Both the position numbers and the translations under genes were made by a program. The notes under the pieces were generated by a model. That model did no database searches. It had not been told where the DNA came from and was given only the letters and a program-made list of their open reading frames with translations. A stretch of DNA of 47,500 nt from the NCBI RefSeq assembly GCF_964340395.1, contig NC_135558.1, positions 3,125,001 to 3,172,500 of the forward strand, written 5' to 3'. Below are positions 10,331 to 46,672 of this stretch, one piece after another. The DNA is from Glandiceps talaboti (taxonomy: Eukaryota > Hemichordata > Enteropneusta > Spengelidae). Position 1 is the stretch's first letter. Every line of letters begins with the position of its first letter.

Positions 10331-12281
10331 TTAAAGGTGATTCAAAATGCTCACATTCACTATCGCTAATTTGCTAGACGACATGTTTGTGAAATGCAGT
10401 CTGGTTTTAAAACTTTTAAAAAGCGTTTGCAAACACCTTAAAATGACCCTTTTTCAGTCAGTTCCCTTCGGATTTACTTCGAGAGTTTTCGGGTATTTCC
10501 GGTCCCACCTAGACCACGGGTTTTTATGACGTCATAAGGAGTAATGGTTAGCACGTAGCCTATGACGAGCGTAGTCACTTGGTGAATAAAACTCAACAGC
10601 ATTGTGAAAAAATACATTGGTAGTGGTTGTAATAGACATCAGTAAACAAAAACTACAGTCTACATGTCTTATTAACCAACATTTACCGATATTTACTCAC
10701 ACTTTCTGACTAATTGTCAGTGTCTGTGGGTATAAATGCTAAAATATTATCTCCCCATATTATGGCAAAATAAATCAAAACGACTAGACTAGATATACAT
10801 AAACACTTGTAATGTCGGTCGCGTGTTTCAATTTATTTATCTGATTTTTCTGAAACCACATGTAAAACCTCAGAAACTCGCATTCGGATCGGACTGAAAA
10901 GAAGTACAAGTAGGTCTCATCGACTTGTTGGGGACTCGAATTATTGCTTGTTTTTATCACTGTATACAGGTGATTATTATATATCAGTATGTGGGTAGTG
11001 TTGTCAAGTTTTGTGCAGTCACCGCGGCCGCGGCAGTAAGCTTATACTATATACTAGGATAGTTCCGCCGATCAAAGCTGAAGCAGTGTATGTACGTATG
11101 GAATCGGGAGAGCACATTTGTGTCGGGTTGAATTTATCTACGTGTTGATATAATCCATATTTATCAATTAGATATATTGTAAAATTCTTCAAGTCGTACA
11201 GAAATAACGTCTCTAACTTCAAAACAAACCCTGAGAAATTGGACCGGACGTGGTCAAGTATCTAGTTGCAGGCTTTCTTTCATAACCATGTGCTGGGGTC
11301 ACGACCTTGATTGCCGACGTCAATATTGTCCAATCATATTTAATATCTTGAACACATCGCGATATTTGATTTGTTGGTTTCCTAAACTGTATACTTCGAA
11401 TACCATGATTCGTTACAAAATTCTTCTAATGAATATTAAATAGGCTCGTTGTATTACGTGATATCGCAACAAGGGAAACCATACAAGTTTTCTTCCAGAC
11501 GAGTTGCTAAAGTCATGTAAATGACAACACGAAACTCACGAAATTTCCTCAATTCTTTACAATTTTATTGCTGATAATACGGGTAATCTAATAGCTAGTA
11601 TATTTATTCGAGATAAATATGTTTACTTTGTTGTTAAATGCGCCGTTCAAAAGGCGGCATCAGCGAGTATAGTCCAGTATAGTATTAGTGGGCTAAAATA
11701 TGCTGTCGACGCCATACATGTCGAAGATATTGTAATGCTTCTCCTCGGCAAATAATGAAAAAAATCAGATAAATAAATTGAAACACGCGACCGACATTAC
11801 AAGTGTTTATGTATATCTAGTCTAGTCGTTTTGATTTATTTTGCCATAATATGTGGAGATAATATTTTAGCATTTATTATACCCACAGACACTGACAATT
11901 AGTGAGAAAGTGTGAGTAAATATCGGTAAATGTTGGTTAATAAGACATGTAGACTGTAGTTTTTGTTTACTGATGTCTATTACAACCACTACCAATGTAT
12001 TTTTTCACAATGCTGTTGAGTTTTATTCACCTAGTGACTACGCTCGTCATAGGCTACGTGCTAACCATTACTCCTTATGACGTCATAAAATCCCGTGGGC
12101 TAGGTGGGACCGGAAATACCCGAAAACTCTCGAAGTAAATCCGAAGGGAACTGACTGAAAAAAGGTCATTTTAAGGTGTTTGCAGACGCTTTTTAAAAGT
12201 TTTAAAACCAGAATGTATTTCACAAAAATGTCGTCTAGCAAATTAGCGATAGTGAATGTGAGCATTTTGAATCACCTTTAA
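10331..12281. mobile_element. Foldback / long-TIR non-autonomous DNA element flanked by TTAA
   Basis: The left arm 10335-10849 and right arm 11761-12277 are near-identical reverse complements (about 515 bp each, few mismatches). They begin AGGTGATTCAAAATGCTCAC and are flanked by TTAA at 10331-10334 and 12278-12281. The 911-bp interior has no substantial ORF. The TTAA flanks fit the piggyBac-type target, but the TTAA could also be part of the repeat, so the superfamily is open. High arm identity implies recent insertion or gene conversion. Confidence 0.88.
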
Positions 12282-12662
12282 GAGCATGGTCTAAAGGAAG
12301 GCTACTTTGGCATGCCACTATCTTGGAGTTAGTAGATTACCAATGACCTAGAAGTTAAATGCAAGATCACTCATGAGATCATAGAAGTGACCTCTTGCAA
12401 TCATGTCAATAATAGAATACAGTATTTTCAAAATATGATAAACATGAGATGTTGACTAATAATCCTACACTTTCTCATGACTAGCGATAAAATAATGGAT
12501 GAAAGAAAAGAGTAACAGTACTGTTAATATCTTAAAACTATGAAACATCAAAAAGTCTATGTACGTCAGTTACAGATTTCAGTTGCTTAGCAACAAGTAT
12601 TCACCTTCCTTAAATGGTGATAAGGTTATCTTCCTGTATTGAGAGGGATGCAGAAGTGTGAC
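12282..12662 (-). other. Proximal 3' flank / 3' UTR of ASS1
   Basis: Sequence immediately downstream of the ASS1 stop on the minus strand. I see no AATAAA here on the minus strand; the nearest (TTTATT on +, 12022-12027) lies inside the foldback arm. The true polyadenylation site is therefore unresolved and might use a variant signal or the transposon. Confidence 0.45.
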
Positions 12663-37393
<24,731 letters not shown>

Positions 37394-37689
37394 TGTCTGA
37401 AAAAAATCAAGAGTTCATTCATCTAATTACACATCATCCAGAAAAACTTTCAATTTTAATTAAAAGGTATATATGATATACAATGAACTTATAGACAAAA
37501 AACCTAACTTCATTTCATTTCAAGTACAAACAGTGAGAGAAACTTACACGTTGAAATAATCGGACAAGACGTGTGGTGAATTCAGGGGAACCATGTTGTG
37601 AACAATAATATCACGATTTGTCTATTCCAATTATTAATGTCGTTTGCGTAATTACTTGGATGTTCAACTTTTTTCAATTCATAAATTGG

Positions 37690-37850
37690 CCGTTGTTGAT
37701 GAGTAGTAGGTATTTATTCTGGATTTCTAATCAATCAATTATTCATAATATAATTTTACTATTTTTTTCTACCTGAAACAAACAATGTGAAATGACATAG
37801 ACGGGACAAGTCTGTGTTTGTAACTCATTGGTCGAAAAAAATGAAAAATA
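37690..37850. mobile_element. Decayed MITE copy (TGGCCATATGG family)
   Basis: It shares GGTATTTATTCTGGATTTCT, TTTTTTCTACCTGAAA, CAATGTGAAA and GACAAGTC...TTTGTAACTCA-like pieces with 13060-13200. Confidence 0.65.
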
Positions 37851-38421
37851 TGTCTCAAAAAGTTTGTTGTATGATGTACAGGAAGTGATCTGTAAACGAA
37901 TTGAGTAAACAAAAGTACTGACTTGTAATCACATGTAAATACAAGTAATCAAACTAATTATACATGGTGATGTTACAATATATGGAGAACTGACAGGCAC
38001 ATGTACAGACTGGAATTAATCTGATTAAAATCTGATGTAGTGTATATGGCGCGATTATGTTTACTAGTACTAATGTCGTTTGTTCTTTTGTGAGCGCTCA
38101 TTACATACATCTGACACAATACCATAGGTTTTCCCCCGAACCCAATCTAGTACTTACGAGTAGCCAACCAGAATCCGTCTTACAATATACCACTTAACAT
38201 TTGAAATTGACAGAAAGAGAACCATCAAACAATGACATTTGATAACATCGTTGTCTGTGCGCTGAGCTTGTACTCTTTTCAAACTGAGTGCTCTGTACTT
38301 ATATGTTTTCAGCACATTACGCGTTTTCATTAGTTGAGTGAATTCACTCAACACTCTCATGTGGCTTGGGCAAAACCTATGAAAGTAAACACATTGAGAC
38401 TGGAATGTGATGTTTAAAAAG

Positions 38422-38560
38422 TGGCCATATGGATGAGGATTTGGAATTTTGGTATGTATTTTACTTGGTTTTTTAATTGATGCAATATCACTACTATATT
38501 TTTCAACTTGCAAAACCAATCTGAAAAAAACAATACCATGTCTTTGTTTATCATTCAATA
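38422..38560. mobile_element. Decayed MITE copy (TGGCCATATGGATGAGGAT family)
   Basis: It begins TGGCCATATGGATGAGGAT exactly, with weaker similarity afterwards. Confidence 0.65.
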
Positions 38561-39419
38561 AATTGTAAAAAAAATATTATAAAATTATTGTACATACAAG
38601 CATTTATTTCAATGTTTCATGAAGGAAGTTATCAAGGGTGTGTGTGGGGGGGGGGGGGGCTGAGAACATGCCAAATGTGTAGAGAAGCTGGGAAAGGGCT
38701 TGTTACCAGGAATCCAATAAAAAGAAGATAGAGGAGGAAAAGGAGAGGCAGAGAAATATGAAGATGAATTCTTCCTTTAAAAATTGAAAAAAAATTGACC
38801 AATTGTTGCCATGAAAAAGTATTAATGATAAACATTTTTAAAAATAAGGGCCCCTTATGTTGAAAGTAAAACAATGCCTGCTTCATGAATACGATGTCCT
38901 TAAAATGTGGTTATATGAATGCAGTGAAATTGGCAACATAATACATATCATAACATTGTGTCTGGTACTGCAACGATCAATGCATGTAGTGTGTCACATA
39001 GTGTAAATGTCTGTCAAGGAGATCTGAGAGAAATAGAAAACGAATTATTTACTGGTAATCAATAACATCGAAACATTGTTACATTGTGACGTGCATCTTT
39101 GGCCTATGTCCAAGTTATTAAGGTACTTTCACTTTTTGATACAAATTGAAACATGCACAGTGTGAGCAGAAACGGAATTAGGCGGCATGAGAAACTTGAC
39201 CGTGATTTCGAAAACGAAATGTCTGCATTGTTGTCTCTTGACCTTGCTTTCAAAATAAACAACCACAGAATTTCTGAAAGTGTTAACAAGACCCGCTAGA
39301 CAAATTAACAAACCATTACAAAACAATTCACACCTCTGCCTATTATGTGTGCACAATTCTATTGCCTTGTTTTACGTTTTAACATCACGTTGTTACAAGA
39401 TTGCATCAGCCTCATTCTG

Positions 39420-39795
39420 CACGAGTTGACATACTATGAACCGCGAGCCACGCTGTTTCACCATGTATTTAGGCCGCATATTATATTTCACGGCCACATG
39501 TGTTCGTTCCGCTTCATCCATACGGCGGCCTCGTACTACTACTAGACTTACGATTTCTGTCTATCGGGCACTGTTAGAAAACATCCAATTATGGCGATCG
39601 CAGTCAGCTAGAACAAGACATATCATTGACCAAGAATGCGATCTTTCACACAAATATGTCATCATTACCTTGCTTTACTTCCGAACAACCACAGTACGTC
39701 TTCTAGATGCGCAGTATCGTGTACTACTATTAACCCTGGTGCTACAGCCTCTGAATGAAACACGCTCACTGCACTGTGCCTTATTTCGACGTTGA
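39420..39795. promoter_or_regulatory. CpG-enriched block, candidate upstream promoter/first exon of ASS1
   Basis: I count about 23 CpG in roughly 370 bp, against very few in the flanking kilobases. It lies about 2 kb upstream of the ASS1 start codon on the minus strand. Good donor matches on the minus strand nearer the gene (GTAAGT at 37541-37546 and 38152-38157) could end non-coding 5' exons. No TATA box or initiator was fixed. Confidence 0.3.
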
Positions 39796-41550
39796 TTGAT
39801 GTTATTGAATCAGTACTTAACTATAGGGGGCGCACTAACACCCAGCTGGTTTCAAGGTGGTTTCGATCACACTCATGACAGAATATTCGTATTTATAAAT
39901 AATTGATGACAAAAGGAATTAATTCAAAGTTTTTTTTATTAACGTTTAAAGTACAACAAGGTACTCGTACACTACTGTACACCGTGAACAGTATTGCATC
40001 ACCTGTGGTTGAACATACATGTTGTAGCTGTATACACGATAAACCGAAATCAAATTGATTTTTGGGTCCTCACCCAAAAATCAGCGTCCTCAACGGCGAT
40101 CACGATTTCAACCTGTTTATGTAGTGCTTATGGATAATATGGACGACTGTCTAATTATTGGTATTTTAACAATTTATGGTGAATATAGTTTTCCAAAAAA
40201 TATTACACCAGTTACAACTAGTACAATTTTAACATGGTGACTGATTCAAAAACCAAGATTTCACTCAAGACTTAAACTTGTCACTGTACTACCTACGAAT
40301 AATATTGGCTACTAATTAACATATACAATGTCTTTTTGTAAGTGACTGACATATTTTCAATGAATACATCGTTGGTTTATTTGATGAGAAAGATGTCCCA
40401 GTTGCAGCTAGTGCAGGTTTAAAAATGCTTTGAGTAGTTCATCCCTTATGTACTCATGGAAGAAAAAGACATTTGAATATTTGCATTTCACGCGGTCTTT
40501 TGAAACAAACCAACAAAAAATAAAACAACGACGTCGACATAGTGACGGTTCTGGTTCTCATCTACAGGCGGACACTCGGCATGCCACAAAAAAAAATGAA
40601 TACTATCACACAGTGTTGCTTTACCTGCTAAAATAACTTATGGTTTCTCCAAATACAATAGCAACACGACCATTCAGATTTTTATTAAGACTTTGCTCCA
40701 AAAATGAGATGCCAAAAGAATATAATGCTAATTAGCTGATAATTTGCTGGTGAAAACACTTTCTCAATACAAGAAAAGAAAAAAAATACAAATTACACTC
40801 GTAATTTTACTGAATGTACACATATGAGAGAAAGAGATGAGGACAGAGTAGTGAACATTCATCACCACGAAGGGAGGGCGTGGTATTAATAGGAAAATAC
40901 AATTCGGTGCTAACTCATCTCGTTTTTTTCCTGCACTAATGTTGTTTTTAACATTAGAGAAGAAATAAGTACAGTTTTTAGTCGACACAGTACATCTATC
41001 TGCAAATACAGGTGTAGAAAACAAAAGGTAAATGACTATGTACGTTGATGGCGCCTGTCCATATTGGCGACTGAAACCCGATGCAAATACTTTACTTCTG
41101 ACAAAAAGGAAATGATGCTTTTATTGATTGGCAAACAAGAGATTGAACTATCGATGGTCCAAGAATTAAGGTTTCGTCAAAAAGTAGAAGTTAGAATAGA
41201 AAAGATAACAGCATTACAACTCTACCATGATTAATATGGAAAAAGTAAGCGGCTTATTAATTAATAATAGCAGCCCCTCGCGAATCTTTCAAAATGGACC
41301 CCAGAAAATATTGTATTCCAGATCTGGACTAAGTAATTATTGTTTTGTGCGTACCATGTGTATATGAAATAGTCCAGGGATTAATCATTTTCTGAGGAGG
41401 GTCCGAGGAAAATTCCTAACCACGTGACTGTTTGCTATTTAGCGTACACCTAGAAGTTAAACAGTACACTGTTACTAGTACTAACAGGTCCTTATACATG
41501 AATAGAATAGTTATTCATGTGTACGGTGTTTTCATTTACTTATGCATATA
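39796..41550. other. Intergenic, one hairpin, otherwise nothing recognised
   Basis: Apart from the 40057-40082 hairpin I see no gene or repeat family here. Confidence 0.5.
40057..40082. other. Perfect 11-bp stem, 4-nt loop hairpin
   Basis: GATTTTTGGGT, CCTC, ACCCAAAAATC. Exact inverted repeat, with no known role that I can assign. Confidence 0.8.
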
Positions 41551-41551
41551 T

Positions 41552-41702
41552 TTTGTTTGTTTGTTTGTTTGTTTGTTTGTTTGTTTGTTTGTTCATTTAT
41601 CTATTCGTGTGTGTGTATGTATGTATGTATGTATGTATGTGTGTGTGTGTGTGTGTTTGTTTGTTTGTTTGTTTGTTTGTTTGTTTGTTTGTTTGTTGTT
41701 TT
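41552..41702. repeat. (GTTT)n-(GTAT)n-(GT)n-(GTTT)n compound microsatellite
   Basis: Two GTTT blocks flank GTAT and GT blocks. Confidence 0.96.
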
Positions 41703-43543
41703 AACACGGTTCCTGGGCTCCCCGTGATCTTACATCTGGTAGATAAATGTAATGATACATCCCGGGGAATATGAAATTAATTTTACCTAGGAGCAATCAG
41801 TTTGATTTTTTGTTCGTGTTGTACTTAAAAACAGTGACCCCCCTGCAATTCATCCACACACAAAAACCCTCAAACAAATAAAAAAAACCCACTGACCCCC
41901 CCCCCCCTTCCAATCTCTTAAAAAGAAACATTCTTTTTGTCAAAAGACACTCTATTGTTAAAGCATAATACCGCACACTGCATAGTTCATTTTACCTATT
42001 ACATTTACAGTAAATTGATAACCAAAATCCATTGCTTGACATGTATGAAGCTCCTATTAGAAGTATGATTGTCTGTTCACGGACATACCAAATATTCATT
42101 GTTTAGTAACCAAAAGTTCTAGGATATCTCTCTGATTGAGTGAACTATTACCATAGATTAATGCAGCAAATTGTCAAATACAATATTAGAAATGGAGTTA
42201 ATATAGTTGTACACCCAGGGGTTTTACTGAGATTCAAACTAGGGGGAGAACTGAGAAAAGTATGGGAAAAGTGCACGCTATGCGTGAACACCCGCCTGCT
42301 ATGCAGACATGGGGGAGGGTTTGGGAGGAGTGTGTCTCCCCTCCCATGGTAACAGCTCTTTGGAAAATGGATTTCCATGTTTTGTGAGCAATTCAACATG
42401 TTCAGGTCAATGGAGGCACAGATTTTTCAGTCCAGTCAATTTTAAGGTTACCGTATTTCATTTCTTATGTGTTACGTGTACAGCTACACGTGCTAGTTTT
42501 TAAACCACAAGGTACAATGCAACTCATAGCATGCATATTGAGAAGTCATAATTTCTAACAAAACTGTTGCTTAAAGGTGCAATGATGTGACTCCATGTCA
42601 TATTCATGGGATGTATCAAGAGACAAAGAGTTTGCATTGTGTTATATTTGAATGTATATTTATAGCTATTTATTGTTTATGGTTAATTGTATACATATAC
42701 ATTTGTTGTTAATACATGTATGGAAATTTAAGTACAGCAGCGTGGCTCATGATTTCGTTTAGTTGTTGAAAATAAGGTGATACCTATTCACTTTGTAAAA
42801 ATGATGACCCTCCCTTCTTTGAGTCCCAAATTTAGGTATCCCCCCCCCCCGATTTGCCGCCCCCCCCGGCCGTAAAAACTGATCGCTCCCTATGTATACA
42901 TACAGATACTTAAATAATATGTTACTAGTTCAATACGAATCTGGATATTCTAAAAGTCTGAAAAGTGTAAGCTTATCATTTAGATGCCGGTCACGTTCTC
43001 TTTAGACATGCGCAACAGCTTAAAACATGACGGGTATGCAAACAAGAAACAACGGCACTTCATCGTTTTTTATGCACAAAGTTGTGCGTGTGTCAAGATA
43101 CGACATGTTTGATTTTGAATATGAATTATATATATCTCGGAATAATGATTTGGGATTTTAGAGGTATGAACACAGCCTGTGGATGGAGCAAGAAGAGCTT
43201 TGGTCCGGCTTAGGCACATGTTGTTTCAAAACCGTAACTAGATTGTATATTCTAGCAAATAAATAATTGAGTCAAGCCCCTATCGGTATGCACAGTGGCG
43301 GACCCGGGGCCGCTGAATGCGAACACTCGAGGGAAACCAGGCACGAGAAAGGCATGTGAGCCAAGAGGTCAATAAACCCAGCCGCGCCGCATGCTGTGCC
43401 ACAAAAAAGTAAAAAAAAACTGATTGGTAGTGTTCGATGCTAAGCCTGTGCATCTGGTTTTACTGCCGCAAGGTAGTCGAACCTAATAAGAAATCCAAAG
43501 TTAAAGATATCTTCTCTTAACATATGATTTTCACATTACACAC
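41703..43543. other. Intergenic, homopolymer C runs only
   Basis: Poly-C runs near 41899 and 42841-42867. A CCTCCC/GGGAGG-rich inverted segment lies near 42310-42347. No gene is supported. Confidence 0.5.
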
Positions 43544-43758
43544 CAATCTGATTAAAATCCTATGTAGATATCGGCTAATCGTTCAGGCTATTTTACATTC
43601 GTTATTTTGCCTGAATTGAACTTCGTGGTACATGTTTATGTTTTTATCCTGATCGCCTCCTAAATTCAATTCAATTTAAGGTCAATTCAGGCAAAATAAC
43701 GAAGGTATAAGAACAATGAACGATTAGCCGACATCTACATCGGATTTTAATCAGATTG
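43544..43758. mobile_element. 215-bp inverted-repeat MITE (CAATCTGATTAAAATCC)
   Basis: Left arm from CAATCTGATTAAAATCC with CGGCTAATCGTTCA and CGTTATTTTGCCTGAATTGA; the right arm is its reverse complement ending at 43758. Arms are about 80-90 bp with a small mismatched section. A stray end (AATCTGATTAAAATCTGATG) occurs at about 38018. Confidence 0.85.
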
Positions 43759-45394
43759 ACTCCATACTTACTACAAAAGTGATGGTGGCAAAAACTTAAT
43801 GAAAGCAGGAATGGACCGAATATTTTGCAATCACGTTGTATAATGTGGATGATTTGCGAATACAATACAATATTGTATGTTGGTATTTGAAGCAATGACA
43901 CAGTAACGGAGTCATATGAATACCTGTTGTGATTTTAGTAAACTTACACAGATTATGTGATTCGACCAATATTGGAAAATAGGGTCTATCGCCAAGTTTG
44001 AAAAAGTTAATTATCGAAGGCGACAAAAAACGTATGCATAATAGTTACCGATAACAGACATGTTTTTGTTACACTCAAGGTTTTATGATTTGCTGTACAT
44101 GGTACATTGTAATTTGTGCAATGAAGAGGTTCAAAGGTCACTCCGTCGTTTCACTTCGACCACAGCATTCGCCATGGTGGCACGAGTGCAAAATTCGGTT
44201 TAATTTGACAGCTAATTTTCTGTCGCAATACTGGTTGGCATGATTACAAGGCAAGTTGAATACTTTTTTGATGTATTTTCTGTGAGATATGGAGGCTTTC
44301 ATATTGCCATGACAACGTTTTGGCATGTATTCGCCTTTGAGTTACATGCGACACATACGCTGTTATGTCTAACTATCGGAATCCATATGTAAATGAATGT
44401 GCAGACGGAAATAACAACTAAAATACACAAGTATATTTTATAACCCCAAACCCAAACTGACGTCAACTTTTGAGGTCAAACTGGTTTAATTTATATTTTG
44501 ATATATTTAGTCTAGTAAGTATTTCTAGTTTTCGTATTCCACGTTCATGTATCCTGTAATCATGTATACCATTACATGCATTATGTTCAGTGATATACAT
44601 GTTAACAAACACACAAACAAGCAAGCAACATGATCACTGACAGTGGCGCATATCGCGATATCGGACGTTAAGACTTCTAACCCCCCTCCCCATCATCTAT
44701 ATGTGACAGCTGTAACGCTAGGTATAGTTTTCAATCGATGTTGACAACCGTGATTTGTGTAAGGTAGGTAAATAGGACTCGTGGTGCAGATGTTGCTTTT
44801 CATTGATAGCCATTATGTGTTTTGCAACTCTGTGACGTCACAATTTCTAGGTAAAAACTTGTTCATTGTTTTGCTGTACATTCTCGGTAAGACTGTGTGT
44901 GCTGGTCCTGTAAATAACAAAACAGCAATGGTATGCTGTTTATATGATGTGATTCATCACCCGTATGGCGTTGGCGTTTTAGCTTTCGGCGATCACTGCG
45001 CTGATGTCATTCCTAACTTTAAGTCTGGTACATATATGCACATTTCTTTTCTCGGCGTTGTGCTACATTGAGTTACCCCGTGTGTCTAACTCTAATACAC
45101 AAATGAAGGGATAACTTGCGACATTATTAATTTATGAAAACTACTAAAAATAGTCGTTCCTGCAGTTGTCTATTTTCTAACACCATGATGATTTTCTCTT
45201 GGTAGGATTTAACTGATAGGGCCTCAACTAATCTGCATTTAAAACCTTTAATCTTTCATCATATCATTTTATCCGTTTCCTGTTTTTACATAATTACTCT
45301 GCTGAGCTGCAGTGATAAACAATCAGGCTTTCTTTGACATTAGTCTGTCTGGCACGGCTATTGTTCACATTTGCAAACAAAGTTATAGTTATTT
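43759..45394. other. Intergenic, nothing recognised
   Basis: A 96-codon open frame at 44781-45071 has no recognisable family and no clear splice context. Confidence 0.5.
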
Positions 45395-45590
45395 TATCAA
45401 AACAAAACAAAACAAAACAAAACAAAACAAAACAAAACAAAACAAAACAAAACAAAACAAAACAAAACATAGTTAGTTATTTTATCAAAACAAAACAAAA
45501 CAAAGTTATAGTTATGTTATCAAAACAAAACAAAACAAAACAAAGTTATAGTTATTTTATCAAACAAAACAAAACAAAACAAAAAACCCA
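45395..45590. repeat. (AAAAC)n pentanucleotide blocks with a TTATAGTTATTTTATC spacer
   Basis: Four AAAAC blocks of differing length are separated by near-identical copies of AAAGTTATAGTTATTTTATC, a nested tandem structure. Confidence 0.95.
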
Positions 45591-46421
45591 AAGTTATAGT
45601 TATTTTATCACACAAGTTTGATTTTTTTCCTACTTGTGAAAACACCTCGTAAAGTTGTTCTCAGCTTTGAGTAATTCATAAAATATGTCACACGTGAACA
45701 CATTAGGTCGTAATAATTTTACTTATTTGCATGTTATACCTTTAAGTTGGCAATATATATATAAATAAAAATACATTGTAAGCACATGATCAATTAAAAG
45801 AGTGAATGATGATGAAAACAGCACCCCTTGCATATCTCATCATGTTCAGATAATCATAAATCCGCGGTTCTCATCCGTATTAAGAGTAATGAATATTTAG
45901 GTTTAGCTAGTATACTATATATCAATGTGCGCTGACTCCCATGAGGCAATGCGAGGGAATGGAAAGGAACTAACCTAAAAAACTTGAACAAAGCACAAGC
46001 TCAACTCGTCGCATGATATAAGTTAAGTTATGGAACTTTTGAAATGACCCAAAATATCTTTATTACCTGGAATGGCGCTACCTTGAAAGGCCCGGGATTC
46101 GTTTGTAATCTCACCCGTGGAACCATAGTTCATATGATCACTCTTTTGTTCTGGACCAACTGCTCTTCTCAACCAAATGTTGCCCTAATGAAAACTGAGC
46201 CTTTGAATGTCACCCTAGGGTGGCGGGAACCTTTATGGAGACATTAAATATGAGGGGAGAAGGCCCAGGCATGCATCCACACATGCATCAACCATGTATT
46301 GTATAACTTACAGTATGGCATTTTTTATCAAGTGATGTGGTTGTTATGAGCGCCACCAACGACCAAGTCTAGAATGTGTTCTTTTGAAGGCATCACTTTT
46401 ATTTATTTATTTTTTTTGCAG

Positions 46422-46672
46422 ATTTTTGTTACAAACAATTGGTGTATGCGTCTAATACTAAATCAACCAGTTTTGATGTCGTTACTTTCACTATGTGAAC
46501 ATTGCTAATGACAAATTTAACGAGCATGTCGGACGAGCAAATGAAGGCCAGTCTATTCCAGTACGTCAGATACATTATACGCGATAGGATAGCGACCAAG
46601 TTTGACCAGGAGGTCGGGAATGATTGGAAATATTTTGCGGATGAATGCGGCTTAGATAACGACATTATCACG
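46422..46672 (+). CDS. First coding exon of a death-domain-like protein (partial gene)
   Basis: A pyrimidine-rich acceptor (TTTATTTTTTTTGCAG, ending 46421) is followed by an untranslated stretch with an in-frame stop at 46496, then ATG 46508 (or 46526). The 55-codon frame runs to donor GTAAGC at 46673, phase 0. The encoded text includes QMKASLFQYVRYIIRDRIAT and VGNDWKYFADECGLDND. The pattern of a helix, then a G-x-DW-x-x-(L/F)A-x-x-x-GL core, is that of a death-fold domain, as in apoptosis and innate-immune adaptors. Only the first half of a domain is present; the rest must be in later exons not found before the window ends. Confidence 0.6.

Noticed and set aside
38154-38558. 134-codon minus ORF ending near a GTAAGT donor, considered as ASS1 5' exon
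   Set aside because: The frame does not lead into ASS1 and its 5' part is MITE-derived; the donor remains only a candidate for a non-coding exon.
39436-39795. 119-codon + ORF with Arg/Thr-rich product
   Set aside because: No recognisable domain; openness can come from higher CpG content. Kept only as a CpG block.
45334-45621. 95-codon KQNKTKQN ORF
   Set aside because: (AAAAC)n repeat translation.
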